The notes under the pieces are model-generated. The model saw nothing but the letters and a program-made list of their open reading frames with translations. It was not told the origin of the DNA and ran no database searches. A program made the translations under genes and the position numbers. From Geomonas oryzisoli (GTDB lineage: Bacteria > Desulfobacterota > Desulfuromonadia > Geobacterales > Geobacteraceae): a DNA stretch of 64,000 nucleotides. Of the stretch, positions 1 through 9,346 are shown piece after piece (within the stretch, counting starts at the first letter, position 1; each line of letters starts with the position of its first letter). The stretch lies in contig NZ_CP076723.1 in assembly GCF_018986915.1 (NCBI RefSeq), forward strand, positions 2,885,501 to 2,949,500, written 5' to 3'.

Positions 1-1351
1 TCCGTTCCAGCGCCTTGGCGTTCATCGACTCGTCGTAGATCTGGTAGCCGTTTCTCCCCTGCTCCTTGGCCTGGTACATGGCGCCGTCCGCGTTTCTGAT
101 CAGGTCGCTGGCGGTGGTCGCATCGAAGGGATAGAGACTGATGCCGATGCTGGTCGAGACGAATACCTCCTGCCCTTCCAGTGAATACGGTACCGATACC
201 GCATCCAGGATGCGCCGGGCCACCTTGGCCACGTCCTGGAAGTGCTCTATGTCCGAGAGCATGATGGTGAACTCGTCGCCGCCCAACCGCGACACCAGCG
301 AGGGGGGACAGTCGTCTTCGGCGCGGGCGAGGCAATCGCTTCTGCGCACGCAGCGCAGCAGGCGGTCGGCCACGTCCTGCAGCAACCGGTCGCCCACCCC
401 GTGTCCCAGCGTGTCGTTCACCAGCTTGAAGCGGTCCAGGTCGAGGAACAGTACGGCCAGCATGCGGTCGTTGCGGTTGGCGAAGACCAGCGCCTGCTCC
501 AGCTGCTGCTGGAAGAAGCGGCGGTTGGGGAGCCCGGTCAGGGCGTCGTAGTAGGCCAGCAGGCGGATCTGCTCCTCTGCCCGCTTGCGCTCGGTGATGT
601 CCTGGATGGTGCCGGTCAGGCAGACGGCCTCCCCCTCCTCGTCCAGCACGGTCACCAGCTCGGCGTGCAGGGTCCGATCCCCACCGTCCAGGGTGACGCG
701 GTAATCGAAGCTCAAGGGGGCGCGCTTGGCTATGGCGTCGTCGATGGAGCCCTGCACGAAGGCGCGGTCCTGGTGGTGCACCGGGTCGAGGATGGGGTTG
801 CCGTCGCGGTGGCCGGGGTCGATGCAGCAGATGCTGTACACCTCTTCCGAGCAGCGGATCTCTCCGCTGGTGAGGTCCCATTCCCAGGAGCCTATGTGGG
901 CGAGGCTCTGGGCGTGGGCGAGGCCGGCGCGGCTTTCCCTGAGCTGCTCGAGCGCGCTGCTTGCCCGCAGCATGTAACTCACCCGGTAGCCCAGGATGTG
1001 CCAGTTGATCGGCTTGGTGATGAAGTCGGTGGCGCCGACCTCGTAGGCGCAGTCGATGGACTCCAGGTCGTCCAGGCCGGTCATCATCAGGACCGGCGTG
1101 TCGCGCCCCCCCTCGGTGCGCCGGATGGCGCTGCAGACGGAGAAGCCGTCCACGCCGGGGAGCATGACGTCCAGGAGCACGAGATCCGGCGCGTAAGCGT
1201 GGAATTCTTCCAGCGCCTGCTCTCCGGTCTCGGCGTCGCGCACCGCGAACCCGGAGTTCTCCAGGGTCTCCCGGGCCAGCAGACGCACGGCCTGGTCGTC
1301 GTCCACCACCATGACCAGCGCGGTGGCGCGTTTGGACTTCCTGGTCAGCAT
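1..1351 (-). CDS. REC-PAS-GGDEF response regulator (probably GGDEF-EAL), 3' end outside window
   Basis: About 450 residues are visible. An N-terminal receiver domain (about residues 10-125, acidic pocket VVDDDQ, phospho-Asp in LLLDVMLP, Lys in TKP) is followed by a PAS domain and a GGDEF domain with an intact RLGGDEF signature, so c-di-GMP synthesis is likely. A segment of about 11 residues lies between the usual RxxD position and GGDEF, so the product-inhibition site looks altered. The last visible residues (YDESMNAKALER) are typical of the linker into an EAL domain, so the full protein may be bifunctional; that part lies beyond position 1. The ATG at 1351 overlaps the stop of the upstream hybrid kinase by 7 bp, so the two are translationally coupled and probably form one phosphorelay. 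Domain calls are by eye from the translation. Confidence 0.85.
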   Translation of the reverse strand, partial: MLTRKSKRATALVMVVDDDQAVRLLARETLENSGFAVRDAETGEQALEEFHAYAPDLVLLDVMLPGVDGFSVCSAIRRTEGGRDTPVLMMTGLDDLESIDCAYEVGATDFITKPINWHILGYRVSYMLRASSALEQLRESRAGLAHAQSLAHIGSWEWDLTSGEIRCSEEVYSICCIDPGHRDGNPILDPVHHQDRAFVQGSIDDAIAKRAPLSFDYRVTLDGGDRTLHAELVTVLDEEGEAVCLTGTIQDITERKRAEEQIRLLAYYDALTGLPNRRFFQQQLEQALVFANRNDRMLAVLFLDLDRFKLVNDTLGHGVGDRLLQDVADRLLRCVRRSDCLARAEDDCPPSLVSRLGGDEFTIMLSDIEHFQDVAKVARRILDAVSVPYSLEGQEVFVSTSIGISLYPFDATTASDLIRNADGAMYQAKEQGRNGYQIYDESMNAKALER

Positions 1352-3789
1352 AGCGGCCCTCCCCTCAAGGCATCCCGCACCAGCCGGTACTCCTCCTCGA
1401 CCTGGTGTAAAAGCGGCAGCGCCCCTTCCGTTGAGCCCGCCCGGCCGAGGCTTTCCAGTTCCATGCAGACCCCGGCCAGGCGCAGGGCGCCCAGGTTGGC
1501 GCTGCTGGATTTGAAGCTGTGCGCGGCCGCCTTGAGCTTCTCCGCGTCTCCACCGGATTCGGCCTCGCGCATGGTCTGCAGCAGCGCCGGGGTGCTGGCC
1601 AAGTACAGGTCCACCACCTTGCGCAGGATCTCCACCCCGCGGTTGCCGGGAAGGGTGCGGATCATCTCCAGGGCGCCGCTCATCTTGTCGTGGGAGATCA
1701 CCTCCAGAGCCTCGTCGGGAACGCCCTCCTCTGCCGCCGGGACAGTTGCGCCGTCCAGCAGCCGGTCCATCGCCTTGGCGATCTGCTCGCACGTGAAAGG
1801 CTTGGAGAGGTAGTCGTCGGCACCCGCCTCCAGGCAGGCGACCCGGTCCCCGGGCATGGCGTATGCGGTGAGCGCTATGATGGGTACGCGCCCCTCGCCG
1901 TCCTGCTCCCAGGCCCTGATCCGCCTGGTGGCCTCCAACCCGTCCAGGACCGGCATCTGGCAGTCCATGAAGACCACGTCGTAGCGGTTACGCTGGACCT
2001 CGCTCACGGCAGCGGCGCCGTCCTCCACCACCCGGACCCGGCAACCGAGGCTTTCCAGCATCCCCCTCCCCACCTCCTGGTTCACCACGTTATCCTCCAC
2101 CAGGAGCACCTGGCGCTGACTCGGGACGGCGGCGCCGCAGCACCCAAGTGCCAGCCGCTCTTCGTCATCCATCCCCAGTGCCGCCATCACGGCCCGGTAG
2201 AGCCCCTCCTGGTGCAGCAGCCGCCGCGGGAAGGTCGCAATCTCCAGCTCCGCCAGGCGCGGGGCGCCCCCCTGCTCCTCCCGCTCGGTCAGGAGCAGGA
2301 TCCGCAGCGAGCGTCCCGGCGGGACGGTGCGCATGGTGGCGGCTAGCTCGATCCCGTCGGTCCCCGCCAGGCGGTGGTCCAGGATAGCGACGTCGAACGG
2401 GGCGGTCACGATGCGGCAAAAGGCGTCCGGGGCATCGCCCACGCATTCCAGGTCCATCCCCCACGAACGGAGCTGTTCCCCGATCCCGTCCCGGGTCTGC
2501 TCATCGTCGCTCGCCAGGAGCACCCGCTTGTCGCGCAGGGCGCTGCAGCAGCGCTCGTGACGTGGGGCCTCCTCGTGGGGCTCGAGCCGTGCGGTGAAAC
2601 TGAAGCGTGAGCCGCGCCCAGGCTCGCTCTCCAGCTCCAGCCCCCCCCCCATCAGCTCGGTCAGCTGCCGGGCGATGGCCAGCCCCAGGCCGGTGCCGCC
2701 GTACTTGCGGGTCATGGATTCATCCCCCTGGGTGAAGAGGTTGAAGATGCGTTGCTGCGCATCGGGGGCGATGCCGATGCCGGTATCCTCGACGCTGAAA
2801 CGGACCAGGGCTGGAGGCTCGGCGACCGCCACGGAAAGGCACACCGACCCCTTCAAGGTGAATTTCACCGCGTTGCCCAGCAGGTTCACCATCACCTGGC
2901 GCAGCCTCCCCGGATCTCCGAGGAAGGTGTGCGGCAAGCCCGGTTCCAGTGCCAGGGTGAGCTCCAGCCCCTTCCTGGCCGCGTCCTCGGCACAGATGGC
3001 GACCGCATCGGCGGCCACCTGGTGCAGGTCGAACGGGATCTGTTCCAGCTCCATGCGCCCCGCCTCGATCTTGGAGAAGTCGAGGATGTTGTTGATGATG
3101 GAGAGAAGCGCCTCACCCGAGCGCCGCACCGTGTCCACGTAGCGGGCCTGCTCCTTGGTCAGGTCGGTGCCCAAAAGGAGCTCGGTCATGCCGAGCACGC
3201 CGTACATCGGGGTTCTGATCTCATGGCTCATCTGCGCGAGGAAATCCGATTTGGCCCGGTTGGCCGACTGCGCGCTCTGCATCGCTTCCCGCACGCTCTC
3301 CAGGCTCGTCTCGAGCTGCCGGTTCACCTGTGACAGTTCCTGGGTCCGTTCCGCCACCTCGAGCTCCAGCTCCTCGGAATGCAGCGCCAGGCGTTCGTCC
3401 CGGATCGAGATCTCCGCGAGCATGTTGTTGAAGCAGGCGAACAGGACCGCCAGTTCGTCCGCACCGGTGCGCTCCACCCTGACCCGGTAGTCCTGGTTTT
3501 GGGTGACGATTTCCATCTTCCGGCTCAGGTCCCGGATCGGCTCCGTGATGATCCAGTCGATGCGGCGGGAGAGCAGTACGGCCAGTACCGCCGATCCGAG
3601 CAGGGTCAGGGTGATCTGGAAGGAGGCGAAGAGCAGCGGCCGGGTGTTCCAGGGTGCGGTGGGTGAGGCGAGCGGATGGTAGCTGACGAAACTGAGGGTG
3701 AGACAAAGAAGCAGCAGCGTGTTGCAGCCGAGGAGAAGCGTGATCAGTCTGGATTTGAGTGAGCTCTTTCCCGGCCACGAAAGCTTCAC
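1345..3789 (-). CDS. Hybrid sensor histidine kinase with two receiver domains and HPt
   Basis: An 814-aa BarA/ArcB-type phosphorelay kinase. Two membrane helices (about 15-37 and 52-70) flank a short periplasmic loop, so there is no large sensor domain. HAMP (about 75-125) is followed by HisKA with the phospho-His in QMSHEIRTP, an HATPase_c domain, receiver 1 (about 425-545), receiver 2 (about 565-685, phospho-Asp in VFMDCQMP, Lys in SKPF) and a C-terminal HPt (His in AAHSFKSSSANLG). Receiver 1 keeps an Asp (AILDHRL) but lacks the conserved Lys-Pro, so it may be non-signalling. The gene overlaps the downstream GGDEF regulator by 7 bp, the likely output partner. The signal sensed cannot be told from sequence. 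Confidence 0.88.
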   Translation of the reverse strand: MKLSWPGKSSLKSRLITLLLGCNTLLLLCLTLSFVSYHPLASPTAPWNTRPLLFASFQITLTLLGSAVLAVLLSRRIDWIITEPIRDLSRKMEIVTQNQDYRVRVERTGADELAVLFACFNNMLAEISIRDERLALHSEELELEVAERTQELSQVNRQLETSLESVREAMQSAQSANRAKSDFLAQMSHEIRTPMYGVLGMTELLLGTDLTKEQARYVDTVRRSGEALLSIINNILDFSKIEAGRMELEQIPFDLHQVAADAVAICAEDAARKGLELTLALEPGLPHTFLGDPGRLRQVMVNLLGNAVKFTLKGSVCLSVAVAEPPALVRFSVEDTGIGIAPDAQQRIFNLFTQGDESMTRKYGGTGLGLAIARQLTELMGGGLELESEPGRGSRFSFTARLEPHEEAPRHERCCSALRDKRVLLASDDEQTRDGIGEQLRSWGMDLECVGDAPDAFCRIVTAPFDVAILDHRLAGTDGIELAATMRTVPPGRSLRILLLTEREEQGGAPRLAELEIATFPRRLLHQEGLYRAVMAALGMDDEERLALGCCGAAVPSQRQVLLVEDNVVNQEVGRGMLESLGCRVRVVEDGAAAVSEVQRNRYDVVFMDCQMPVLDGLEATRRIRAWEQDGEGRVPIIALTAYAMPGDRVACLEAGADDYLSKPFTCEQIAKAMDRLLDGATVPAAEEGVPDEALEVISHDKMSGALEMIRTLPGNRGVEILRKVVDLYLASTPALLQTMREAESGGDAEKLKAAAHSFKSSSANLGALRLAGVCMELESLGRAGSTEGALPLLHQVEEEYRLVRDALRGGPLC

Positions 3790-3906
3790 GGCACCTCCTT
3801 CGTCGCATTCCGAGGGGGGAATTGACCGGCCGGAGCCCCCGCAGGGGCGCGGTCTCGTGATGCCCGGAAGGCAAACGTTAGAACTTTACAATATAAGGTC
3901 GGGATT

Positions 3907-4593
3907 TCAAGAAAGGCGGGCGGCTGCTGCGAGGGAGATGAAGTTGGCCAGGATGGCGTGGGAAGCGGAGTTGAACGCGGTCTCGGCGGCGATGAAGCCG
4001 GAGAGGTAGTCGGCGCGGGGGGTGAACAGGGCGTCCCAGCCGTCGACGATGGCGCGGTCCACCTCGGGGTGGAACTGTACGCCGTAGACGCAGCCGGGGA
4101 GCCGGAAGGCCTGGGCCGGGCAGGCGTCGGAGGAGGCGAGCAGCGCGCCGCCGGGGGGGACGGTGAAGCTGTCGTTATGGAGCTGGAAGGTAACGAAGGG
4201 ACTGGGCACCCCGGCGAAGATAGGATCGGCGCTCCCCTCCCCGTTCAGATCGACGCGGCAGATCCCCATCTCGCGGTGCGGCGACGGCGAGCTCACCACG
4301 CCGCCGGCCGCGTGGGCGAGGAGCTGTCCCCCGAGGCAAATGCCCAAGAGCGGCGTCCCCGCCTTGATGGCGGCGGCGATGAACTCCAGCACCAGGGCCA
4401 GGTGCGGATGCTCGACCGTGTCGTGCGCCCCCATTTCCCCTCCCAGGACCACCACGCCGGTAAGCGCCGCCGGGTCGGGAAAGGCCTCGCCCGCGTAAGC
4501 GGCCAGGCACCGGTAGGGATGCCCGGAGTCTTCCAGCAGATGCAGCAGCCCCCCTGCCGGGCAGTGCGGGTCGTTTTGCACGATCAGAAACAT
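3907..4593 (-). CDS. Class I glutamine amidotransferase
   Basis: A 228-aa stand-alone glutaminase-like protein of the GMP-synthase/GATase1 group. The nucleophile Cys sits in GICLGGQ and the catalytic His/Glu pair in FHPEV near the C-terminus; VVVLGGEMGAHD near the N-terminus is typical of the subfamily. No synthase domain is fused, so the ammonia acceptor is unknown. Family members of this size include gamma-glutamyl peptide hydrolases. It lies upstream of the capA-like gene on the same strand, separated by only 37 bp, so the two may be co-transcribed. Substrate cannot be inferred. Confidence 0.82.
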   Translation of the reverse strand: MFLIVQNDPHCPAGGLLHLLEDSGHPYRCLAAYAGEAFPDPAALTGVVVLGGEMGAHDTVEHPHLALVLEFIAAAIKAGTPLLGICLGGQLLAHAAGGVVSSPSPHREMGICRVDLNGEGSADPIFAGVPSPFVTFQLHNDSFTVPPGGALLASSDACPAQAFRLPGCVYGVQFHPEVDRAIVDGWDALFTPRADYLSGFIAAETAFNSASHAILANFISLAAAARLS

Positions 4594-4630
4594 CCTGCCT
4601 CCTCTTTATTTATCTCCCCGCTCGCTCCCC

Positions 4631-5692
4631 TCATTTCTTAACTGCGATCCGCCCACCGTCCCCGATCACCAGCGGCGAATCCGGGAAATCCTCGGAGGAA
4701 AGCCTGCGCATCAGGCGCAGGGCCCGGCGCTTGGGGTCGGGCTGCGGCCCGGTGTAACGGGACTGCCTGAAGGAGTCGATATTCCCCCCGAGAAAAGCGC
4801 CGTCGGCGGCTAGCTCAACGGTCAGCAGCGGCGCGTAACCGCTCTCACCGGCGACGCTCACCCCGCCGTAGGTGGCGAAGTTCCCCAGGCTGTAGGCGAT
4901 CAGCCGCCCCCGGTACAGCTCCAGTGCGCGCGGCACGTGCGGGCCGTGGGCGAGCACCAGGTCGGCGCCCCGCTCGATGGCGTCGTGGGCGAAGCGGACC
5001 AGGTCGCCGCGAGGCTCGTCAAGGAAACGCTCCTCCCCGGGGGCCACGTGCAGCGCCCCCCTACCCTCGGCACCGGCGTGGATGGAGAGGATGACCAGGT
5101 CGTAGTCGCGGGCGGCACGCTCGATCTCCTGCAGGGGCTGTGCCGGGAAAACGATGGAGCGCGGCGGCGGGCCAAAGGAGAGCGCGATGACGGCGACGCG
5201 CACGCCGTGCAGGTCGAAGCGGGCGATCTCACCTTTCTTGCTGGAAAACTGCAGGCCCGCCCCGGAGAGCGCCTTCCTGGTCGCCTCCAGCCCGGCCGGG
5301 CCGAAGTCGCGGGCGTGGTTGTTGGCCAGGGAAAGGACCGAGAAGCCCGCCTCTTTCAGGTTCCGGGCGTATGTGGGGGGCGTGCGGAAAAGGTAACGGC
5401 GCCCGGGCAGGGGTTCCTTGGCCGGCGCTTCCTCGCTGCACAGGGGCCCCTCCAGGTTCCCCAGCGCGATGTCGGCGCGGCGCAGGTAAGATGTGACCGC
5501 GGCGAAGAGGTCCCCGCCGTCGCGGGGCGGCAGCTTGGGCGTCGGGAAGTCGCTTCCCATCATGATGTCCCCCACGGCCGCGACGGTGACGGTCGGCGCG
5601 CCGTAGGCGTTGAACGGCAGCAGGAGTAAAAAAAAGATGACGGCGCCCCGGATCGGGCGGAGGCTGGCGGTTATGCGGGTGAAATGGGACAG
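4631..5692 (-). CDS. CapA-family exported metallophosphatase-like protein (probable CTG start)
   Basis: CapA/PgsA-like protein with the family signatures GDIMMGSD, LANNHARDFG, AHGPHVPRA and YSLGNF. The only ATG/GTG/TTG that could serve as a start is the GTG at 5575, which lies inside the first beta strand and gives 314 aa without a leader. The frame stays open upstream to a stop at 5746 and encodes a signal peptide (basic RPIRGA, then VIFFLLLLPFNAYGA) directly before the conserved core. No ATG, GTG or TTG occurs in that extension. A CTG at 5690-5692 is preceded by AAAGGAA with about 7 nt spacing, so I propose a CTG start giving about 353 aa. A frameshift in the A8 run at 5628-5635 is the alternative. 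Family members act in poly-gamma-glutamate or capsule biology; the substrate here is unknown. Confidence 0.7.
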   Translation of the reverse strand: MSHFTRITASLRPIRGAVIFFLLLLPFNAYGAPTVTVAAVGDIMMGSDFPTPKLPPRDGGDLFAAVTSYLRRADIALGNLEGPLCSEEAPAKEPLPGRRYLFRTPPTYARNLKEAGFSVLSLANNHARDFGPAGLEATRKALSGAGLQFSSKKGEIARFDLHGVRVAVIALSFGPPPRSIVFPAQPLQEIERAARDYDLVILSIHAGAEGRGALHVAPGEERFLDEPRGDLVRFAHDAIERGADLVLAHGPHVPRALELYRGRLIAYSLGNFATYGGVSVAGESGYAPLLTVELAADGAFLGGNIDSFRQSRYTGPQPDPKRRALRLMRRLSSEDFPDSPLVIGDGGRIAVKK

Positions 5693-5860
5693 GGCGAGGT
5701 TCCTTTCGTGCCTGTTTAGGGTGCAGTGCGCCCGCTTTTTACGCTATGGCAGCGCGCTTGGTATGGCGTTGCTGTTCCCGTCTCCCCCCTGCGGAGGAGC
5801 CCAGGTGCGGGTGTCAGGATAGGGCGAATGATTATTCGCCCCAACAGGGACGGTGATCGC

Positions 5861-5900
5861 TCCCCCTCCCTCGACGGGAGGGGGTCGGGGGGGTGGGTGA
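5861..5900. repeat. G/C-rich palindromic intergenic repeat
   Basis: The hairpin CCCCCTCCC-tcgac-GGGAGGGGG (5862-5884) is followed by a G-rich tail. Similar C-run/G-run elements with a trailing G-run lie at 12278-12313 and 37630-37663, suggesting a dispersed intergenic family. It may also terminate or attenuate transcription between the FeS-oxidoreductase and capA-like genes. Confidence 0.5.
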
Positions 5901-5945
5901 CGCTGCCATCAGTTCCTCTTTTGGCGCCATCCCACCCCCGTCCCA

Positions 5946-7940
5946 CTACGCGTTCTTTCTCAACAGCCCCTCGGCGAGCACCTCAACCACGTCCCTGACC
6001 CGGACCTGGCCCGCCCCCTTGTCCTTGAGGCCGTCCTCCACCATGGTCATGCAGTACGGGCAGGCGACGCAGATGGTGTCCGGCTTCTGTGCCAAAAGCT
6101 CGTCGACGCGGGCGTGGTTCACCCTCTCGCCGGTGAACTCCTCCATCCACATGCGCCCGCCGCCGGCGCCGCAACAGAACGAGTTCCTGCCGTTGCGTTC
6201 CGCCTCGACGGCGGCGGTGCCGGTCGCCGCCTGGACCAGGGTGCGCGGCGCGTCGAAGATGTCGTTGTGGCGCCCGAGGTAGCAGGGGTCGTGGTAGGCG
6301 ATCCGCCCCAGGCTGTCGTCCTTCTTGTCCAGCTTGATGCGCCCGCTCCGGATCAACTCGGCGATCAGCTCGCTCTGGTGCACCACCTCGAGCTCGAGGC
6401 CGTACTGGCGGTAGTCGTTCTTCAGCGTGGTGAGGCAGTGCGGGCAGAGGGTGATTACCTTTTTCACCCCTCGCTCGCGGAACAGCTCCACGTTCTCCAG
6501 GGCCATCTTCTCAAACAGGTACTCGTTGCCGAGCCTCCTCAACGAATCGCCGCAGCACTTCTCGTCCTTGCCCAGGATCCCCCACGAAACACCCGCCGCG
6601 TTCAGGACGGTGGCAAGCGCCACGGTGACCTGTTTCGCACGGGAATCGAAGGAACCGGCGCAGCCGACATAGAGGAGGTACTCGGTCTCGCCGGCCGCGA
6701 ACGGCTTGACCGGAAGGGTCGAAACCCACTTGGCGCGCTCGCCCGGAGCGATGCCCCAGGGATTGGAGCGCTGCTCCATGTTCTCGAACAGGTTGAGCAG
6801 TTCCTCGGGGAAGCGCGACTCCGTCTCCACCAGGTGGCGCCGCATCTTGACGATCTTGGGCATCTGCTCGATCAGCACCGGGCAGGCCTCCATGCAGGCG
6901 CCGCAGGTGGTGCATGCCCAGATCGCCTCCTCGGTGTTGGTCCCCTCACCCTCGTCGCCGATGAGCGGCAGGGTGCCGCTTCTCCCCTCCCGGAGCGCGT
7001 GGCTGTTCTCCAGCAGGTTGGTCTTGATGGCATGCACGATCTGGCGCGGGTTCAATGGTTTGCCCGTAATCGCGGCAGGGCAGGCGGCCTGGCAGCGGCC
7101 ACACTCGGTGCAGGAGAAGGAATCGAACAGGTCCTTCCAAGTGAAGCGCTCCACGCTCCCCACCCCGTAGACCGCCCCCTTCTCAAATTTCTCGCGCGGC
7201 TGGGTCGCGGGCCAGGTGAGCGCCCCGAAGTAGCAGTTAGGAATCGCGGTCAGGATGTGCATGTGCTTCGAATGCGGCAAAAAGCAGATGAAGGCGAAGA
7301 GCACGAAGGCGTGCAGCCACCAGGAGACGGAATATACCGTAGAGACCAGGGACGGATGCGCCGCGAGCGCGCCCCCGACCAGGCTGGAGATCGGCATGGC
7401 CGCGGTATCGTTCTCCGTGCCAAGGGCGACCATGGCGCCGTGCAGCCCGAAGTAGGCAAGCATCAAAAGCGCGATGAAGGAAAGGATCAGGAACGCCTCC
7501 GGGCTTTTCCCCTTCACGTAGAGGCTGTCCAGGTAGGGAGGCTTGACCACCAGGCGCCTGATGAAGGAGAAGGCGATGGCGAACAGCGTCAAAAGCGACA
7601 CCACGTCGAAGGCGAACAGGAGCACCCGATGCATCCCCTCCGGCAGCAGGGCGAGGCTCACCGACGGGAATACGCCGTTCACCAGGAACTCGCCGTTGGC
7701 AAGCGCCAGGATCATGAAGGACCAGAAGATCACGAAGTGGTTCAGGCCGAAGGGCTTTCTCAGCACGCGCAACTGGCCGAAGGCGTACAGGAACATCTCC
7801 GAGAGACGACGCGCCGGCTGGTCCAGACGATCCTCGGGCTGGCCGTAGCAGACCAGCGAGAAGCGACGGTACACGCTCCAGCAGAAGAACAGGAGCGAGG
7901 CGACCAGGAGCGTCGTGAAGATAACGGTTTGCGGCATCAT
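5946..7940 (-). CDS. Membrane FeS oxidoreductase of the EtfAB-linked (HdrD-like) type, copy 1
   Basis: A 664-aa protein. The N-terminal half has about five to six membrane helices resembling a NarI-type cytochrome b domain. A ferredoxin-like pair of [4Fe-4S] motifs follows (CTECGRCQAACP and CTTCGACMEACP), then two cysteine-rich CCG domains as in heterodisulfide reductase HdrD (CCGDSLRRLGNE and FCCGAGGGRMW). It is encoded downstream of etfA/etfB on the same strand. That arrangement is known for complexes passing electrons from acyl-CoA dehydrogenases through EtfAB to menaquinone, so it is probably the membrane electron acceptor for this Etf. A paralogue of nearly equal length lies at 61531-63522. 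The large plus-strand frame opposite it is an antisense shadow. Confidence 0.87.
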   Translation of the reverse strand: MMPQTVIFTTLLVASLLFFCWSVYRRFSLVCYGQPEDRLDQPARRLSEMFLYAFGQLRVLRKPFGLNHFVIFWSFMILALANGEFLVNGVFPSVSLALLPEGMHRVLLFAFDVVSLLTLFAIAFSFIRRLVVKPPYLDSLYVKGKSPEAFLILSFIALLMLAYFGLHGAMVALGTENDTAAMPISSLVGGALAAHPSLVSTVYSVSWWLHAFVLFAFICFLPHSKHMHILTAIPNCYFGALTWPATQPREKFEKGAVYGVGSVERFTWKDLFDSFSCTECGRCQAACPAAITGKPLNPRQIVHAIKTNLLENSHALREGRSGTLPLIGDEGEGTNTEEAIWACTTCGACMEACPVLIEQMPKIVKMRRHLVETESRFPEELLNLFENMEQRSNPWGIAPGERAKWVSTLPVKPFAAGETEYLLYVGCAGSFDSRAKQVTVALATVLNAAGVSWGILGKDEKCCGDSLRRLGNEYLFEKMALENVELFRERGVKKVITLCPHCLTTLKNDYRQYGLELEVVHQSELIAELIRSGRIKLDKKDDSLGRIAYHDPCYLGRHNDIFDAPRTLVQAATGTAAVEAERNGRNSFCCGAGGGRMWMEEFTGERVNHARVDELLAQKPDTICVACPYCMTMVEDGLKDKGAGQVRVRDVVEVLAEGLLRKNA

Positions 7941-7995
7941 AGGTGTACCTCGTTATGGAATGCGGCGCTGCCGCGCAACTAATCGTTTCGGTTGA

Positions 7996-9324
7996 TCACG
8001 CCTTGGAACGGGCAGCCTTGAGCGCCCTCAGCTTGTTGGTCAGCGCCGGGATGATCTTGAACAGGTCACCCACGAGGCCGTAGCTCGCCACCTCGAAGAT
8101 CGGGGCCTCGGCGTCGCGGTTGATGGCGATCACCACGTCGGAGTCCTGCATGCCGACCAGGTGCTGGATGGCACCGGAGATGCCACAGGCGATGTAGACC
8201 TTGGGGCGCACCGTCTTTCCGGTCTGCCCCACCTGACGGTCCGGCGGCATCCAGCCGGCGTCCACAGCACTTCTGGAGGCGCCCACGACGCCCCCCAACA
8301 CCTCGGCCAGCTCCTCGAGCATGGCAAAATTCTCCTTGGCCATCATGCCGCGCCCGCCGGAGACGATGAACTCGGCCCCGGCGATGTCGACCTTGGAGCC
8401 GCCGCCGTCCATGAGGATGTCCAGCACCTTGACCATCACCTGGTCCTCGGCCACCGGGACCGGCTCACGGACGATCTCCCCCCTGGCCTGCGCGTCGAAG
8501 TCGGGCATGGGCATCACGTGCGGGCGCACGGTCGACATCTGGGGGCGGAACTTGTCGCAGACGATGGTGGCCATGATGTTGCCGCCGAAGGCCGGACGGG
8601 TCTGCATCAGGTTTCCCTTGTCGTCGATGGAGAGCCCGGTGCAGTCCGCGGTGAGCCCGGTGGCGAGCACGGTGGCGACCACGCCGGCGAGATCGCGGCC
8701 AAGACCGGTGGCGCCCATCAGGATCACCTCCGGCTTGTACTTCTCGACCAAGGCGCACAGGCTCTTCTGGTACGCCTCGGTGCGGTAGTGGCGCAGTACC
8801 GGCGCGTCCATGAGGTAGACCTTCTCCGCGCCGTAGCCGAAGGCTTGGTCGCAGAGCTTCTCCACCCCCTCCCCCATCACCACGGCGCACAGCGGGCACT
8901 TCCTCGCCTGCGCCAGTTCCCTTCCTTTGCCCAGGAGTTCCCAGGAGACCTTGGCGGCCTCCCCCTCGGTCTGCTCCACGAAGACCCATACCCCGGAATA
9001 GGCGGCGAGCTTCTTCCTGAGGGCGGCCTCCTCGGCGTCTTCCTCCGAGGGCTCCGCACCGGCGGAAGAGGCGGCCATCTCCTGCAGGATGCGCAGCTCC
9101 TCCGGGGTGAAAGCCATCTCCAGCGCCTGTACCGGGCAGACCTTCACGCACTTGACGCAACCGATGCATCGGGAAGCATCGATGATCGGCTCGCCCGCAT
9201 CGTTCATCTGGATCGCGTCGACCGGGCAGGCGCTCTGGCAGCGGGCTCCGCAGGCGATGCACTTGTTTTCCAGCAGCCTTGCCTTGCCGCGCGGTTTCTT
9301 GGGTGGTTTCACAGCATCGGTCAT
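7996..9324 (-). CDS. etfA: Electron transfer flavoprotein alpha subunit with N-terminal ferredoxin domain
   Basis: A 442-aa EtfA. The first 90 residues hold two [4Fe-4S] ferredoxin motifs ([13 protein letters not shown] and [12 protein letters not shown]) not present in mitochondrial-type EtfA. After an acidic linker the Etf alpha domain follows, with the C-terminal FAD-binding region recognisable by [24 protein letters not shown] and [10 protein letters not shown]. Its partner is the EtfB encoded just upstream; the ferredoxin extension probably wires FAD to the FeS oxidoreductase encoded downstream. A second, partial copy of the same C-terminal region lies at 63664-64000. Confidence 0.93.
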   Translation of the reverse strand: MTDAVKPPKKPRGKARLLENKCIACGARCQSACPVDAIQMNDAGEPIIDASRCIGCVKCVKVCPVQALEMAFTPEELRILQEMAASSAGAEPSEEDAEEAALRKKLAAYSGVWVFVEQTEGEAAKVSWELLGKGRELAQARKCPLCAVVMGEGVEKLCDQAFGYGAEKVYLMDAPVLRHYRTEAYQKSLCALVEKYKPEVILMGATGLGRDLAGVVATVLATGLTADCTGLSIDDKGNLMQTRPAFGGNIMATIVCDKFRPQMSTVRPHVMPMPDFDAQARGEIVREPVPVAEDQVMVKVLDILMDGGGSKVDIAGAEFIVSGGRGMMAKENFAMLEELAEVLGGVVGASRSAVDAGWMPPDRQVGQTGKTVRPKVYIACGISGAIQHLVGMQDSDVVIAINRDAEAPIFEVASYGLVGDLFKIIPALTNKLRALKAARSKA

Positions 9325-9346
9325 TGCTTTTCCCTTGGTAATTGGA

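Noticed and set aside
242-1813. 523-aa plus-strand gene
   Set aside because: Antisense to the GGDEF regulator and hybrid kinase; no family pattern.
6114-7982. 622-aa plus-strand gene opposite the FeS oxidoreductase
   Set aside because: It is a high-GC antisense frame over a protein with clear cysteine motifs. Similar long frames oppose etfA, etfB, relaxase and the second oxidoreductase.
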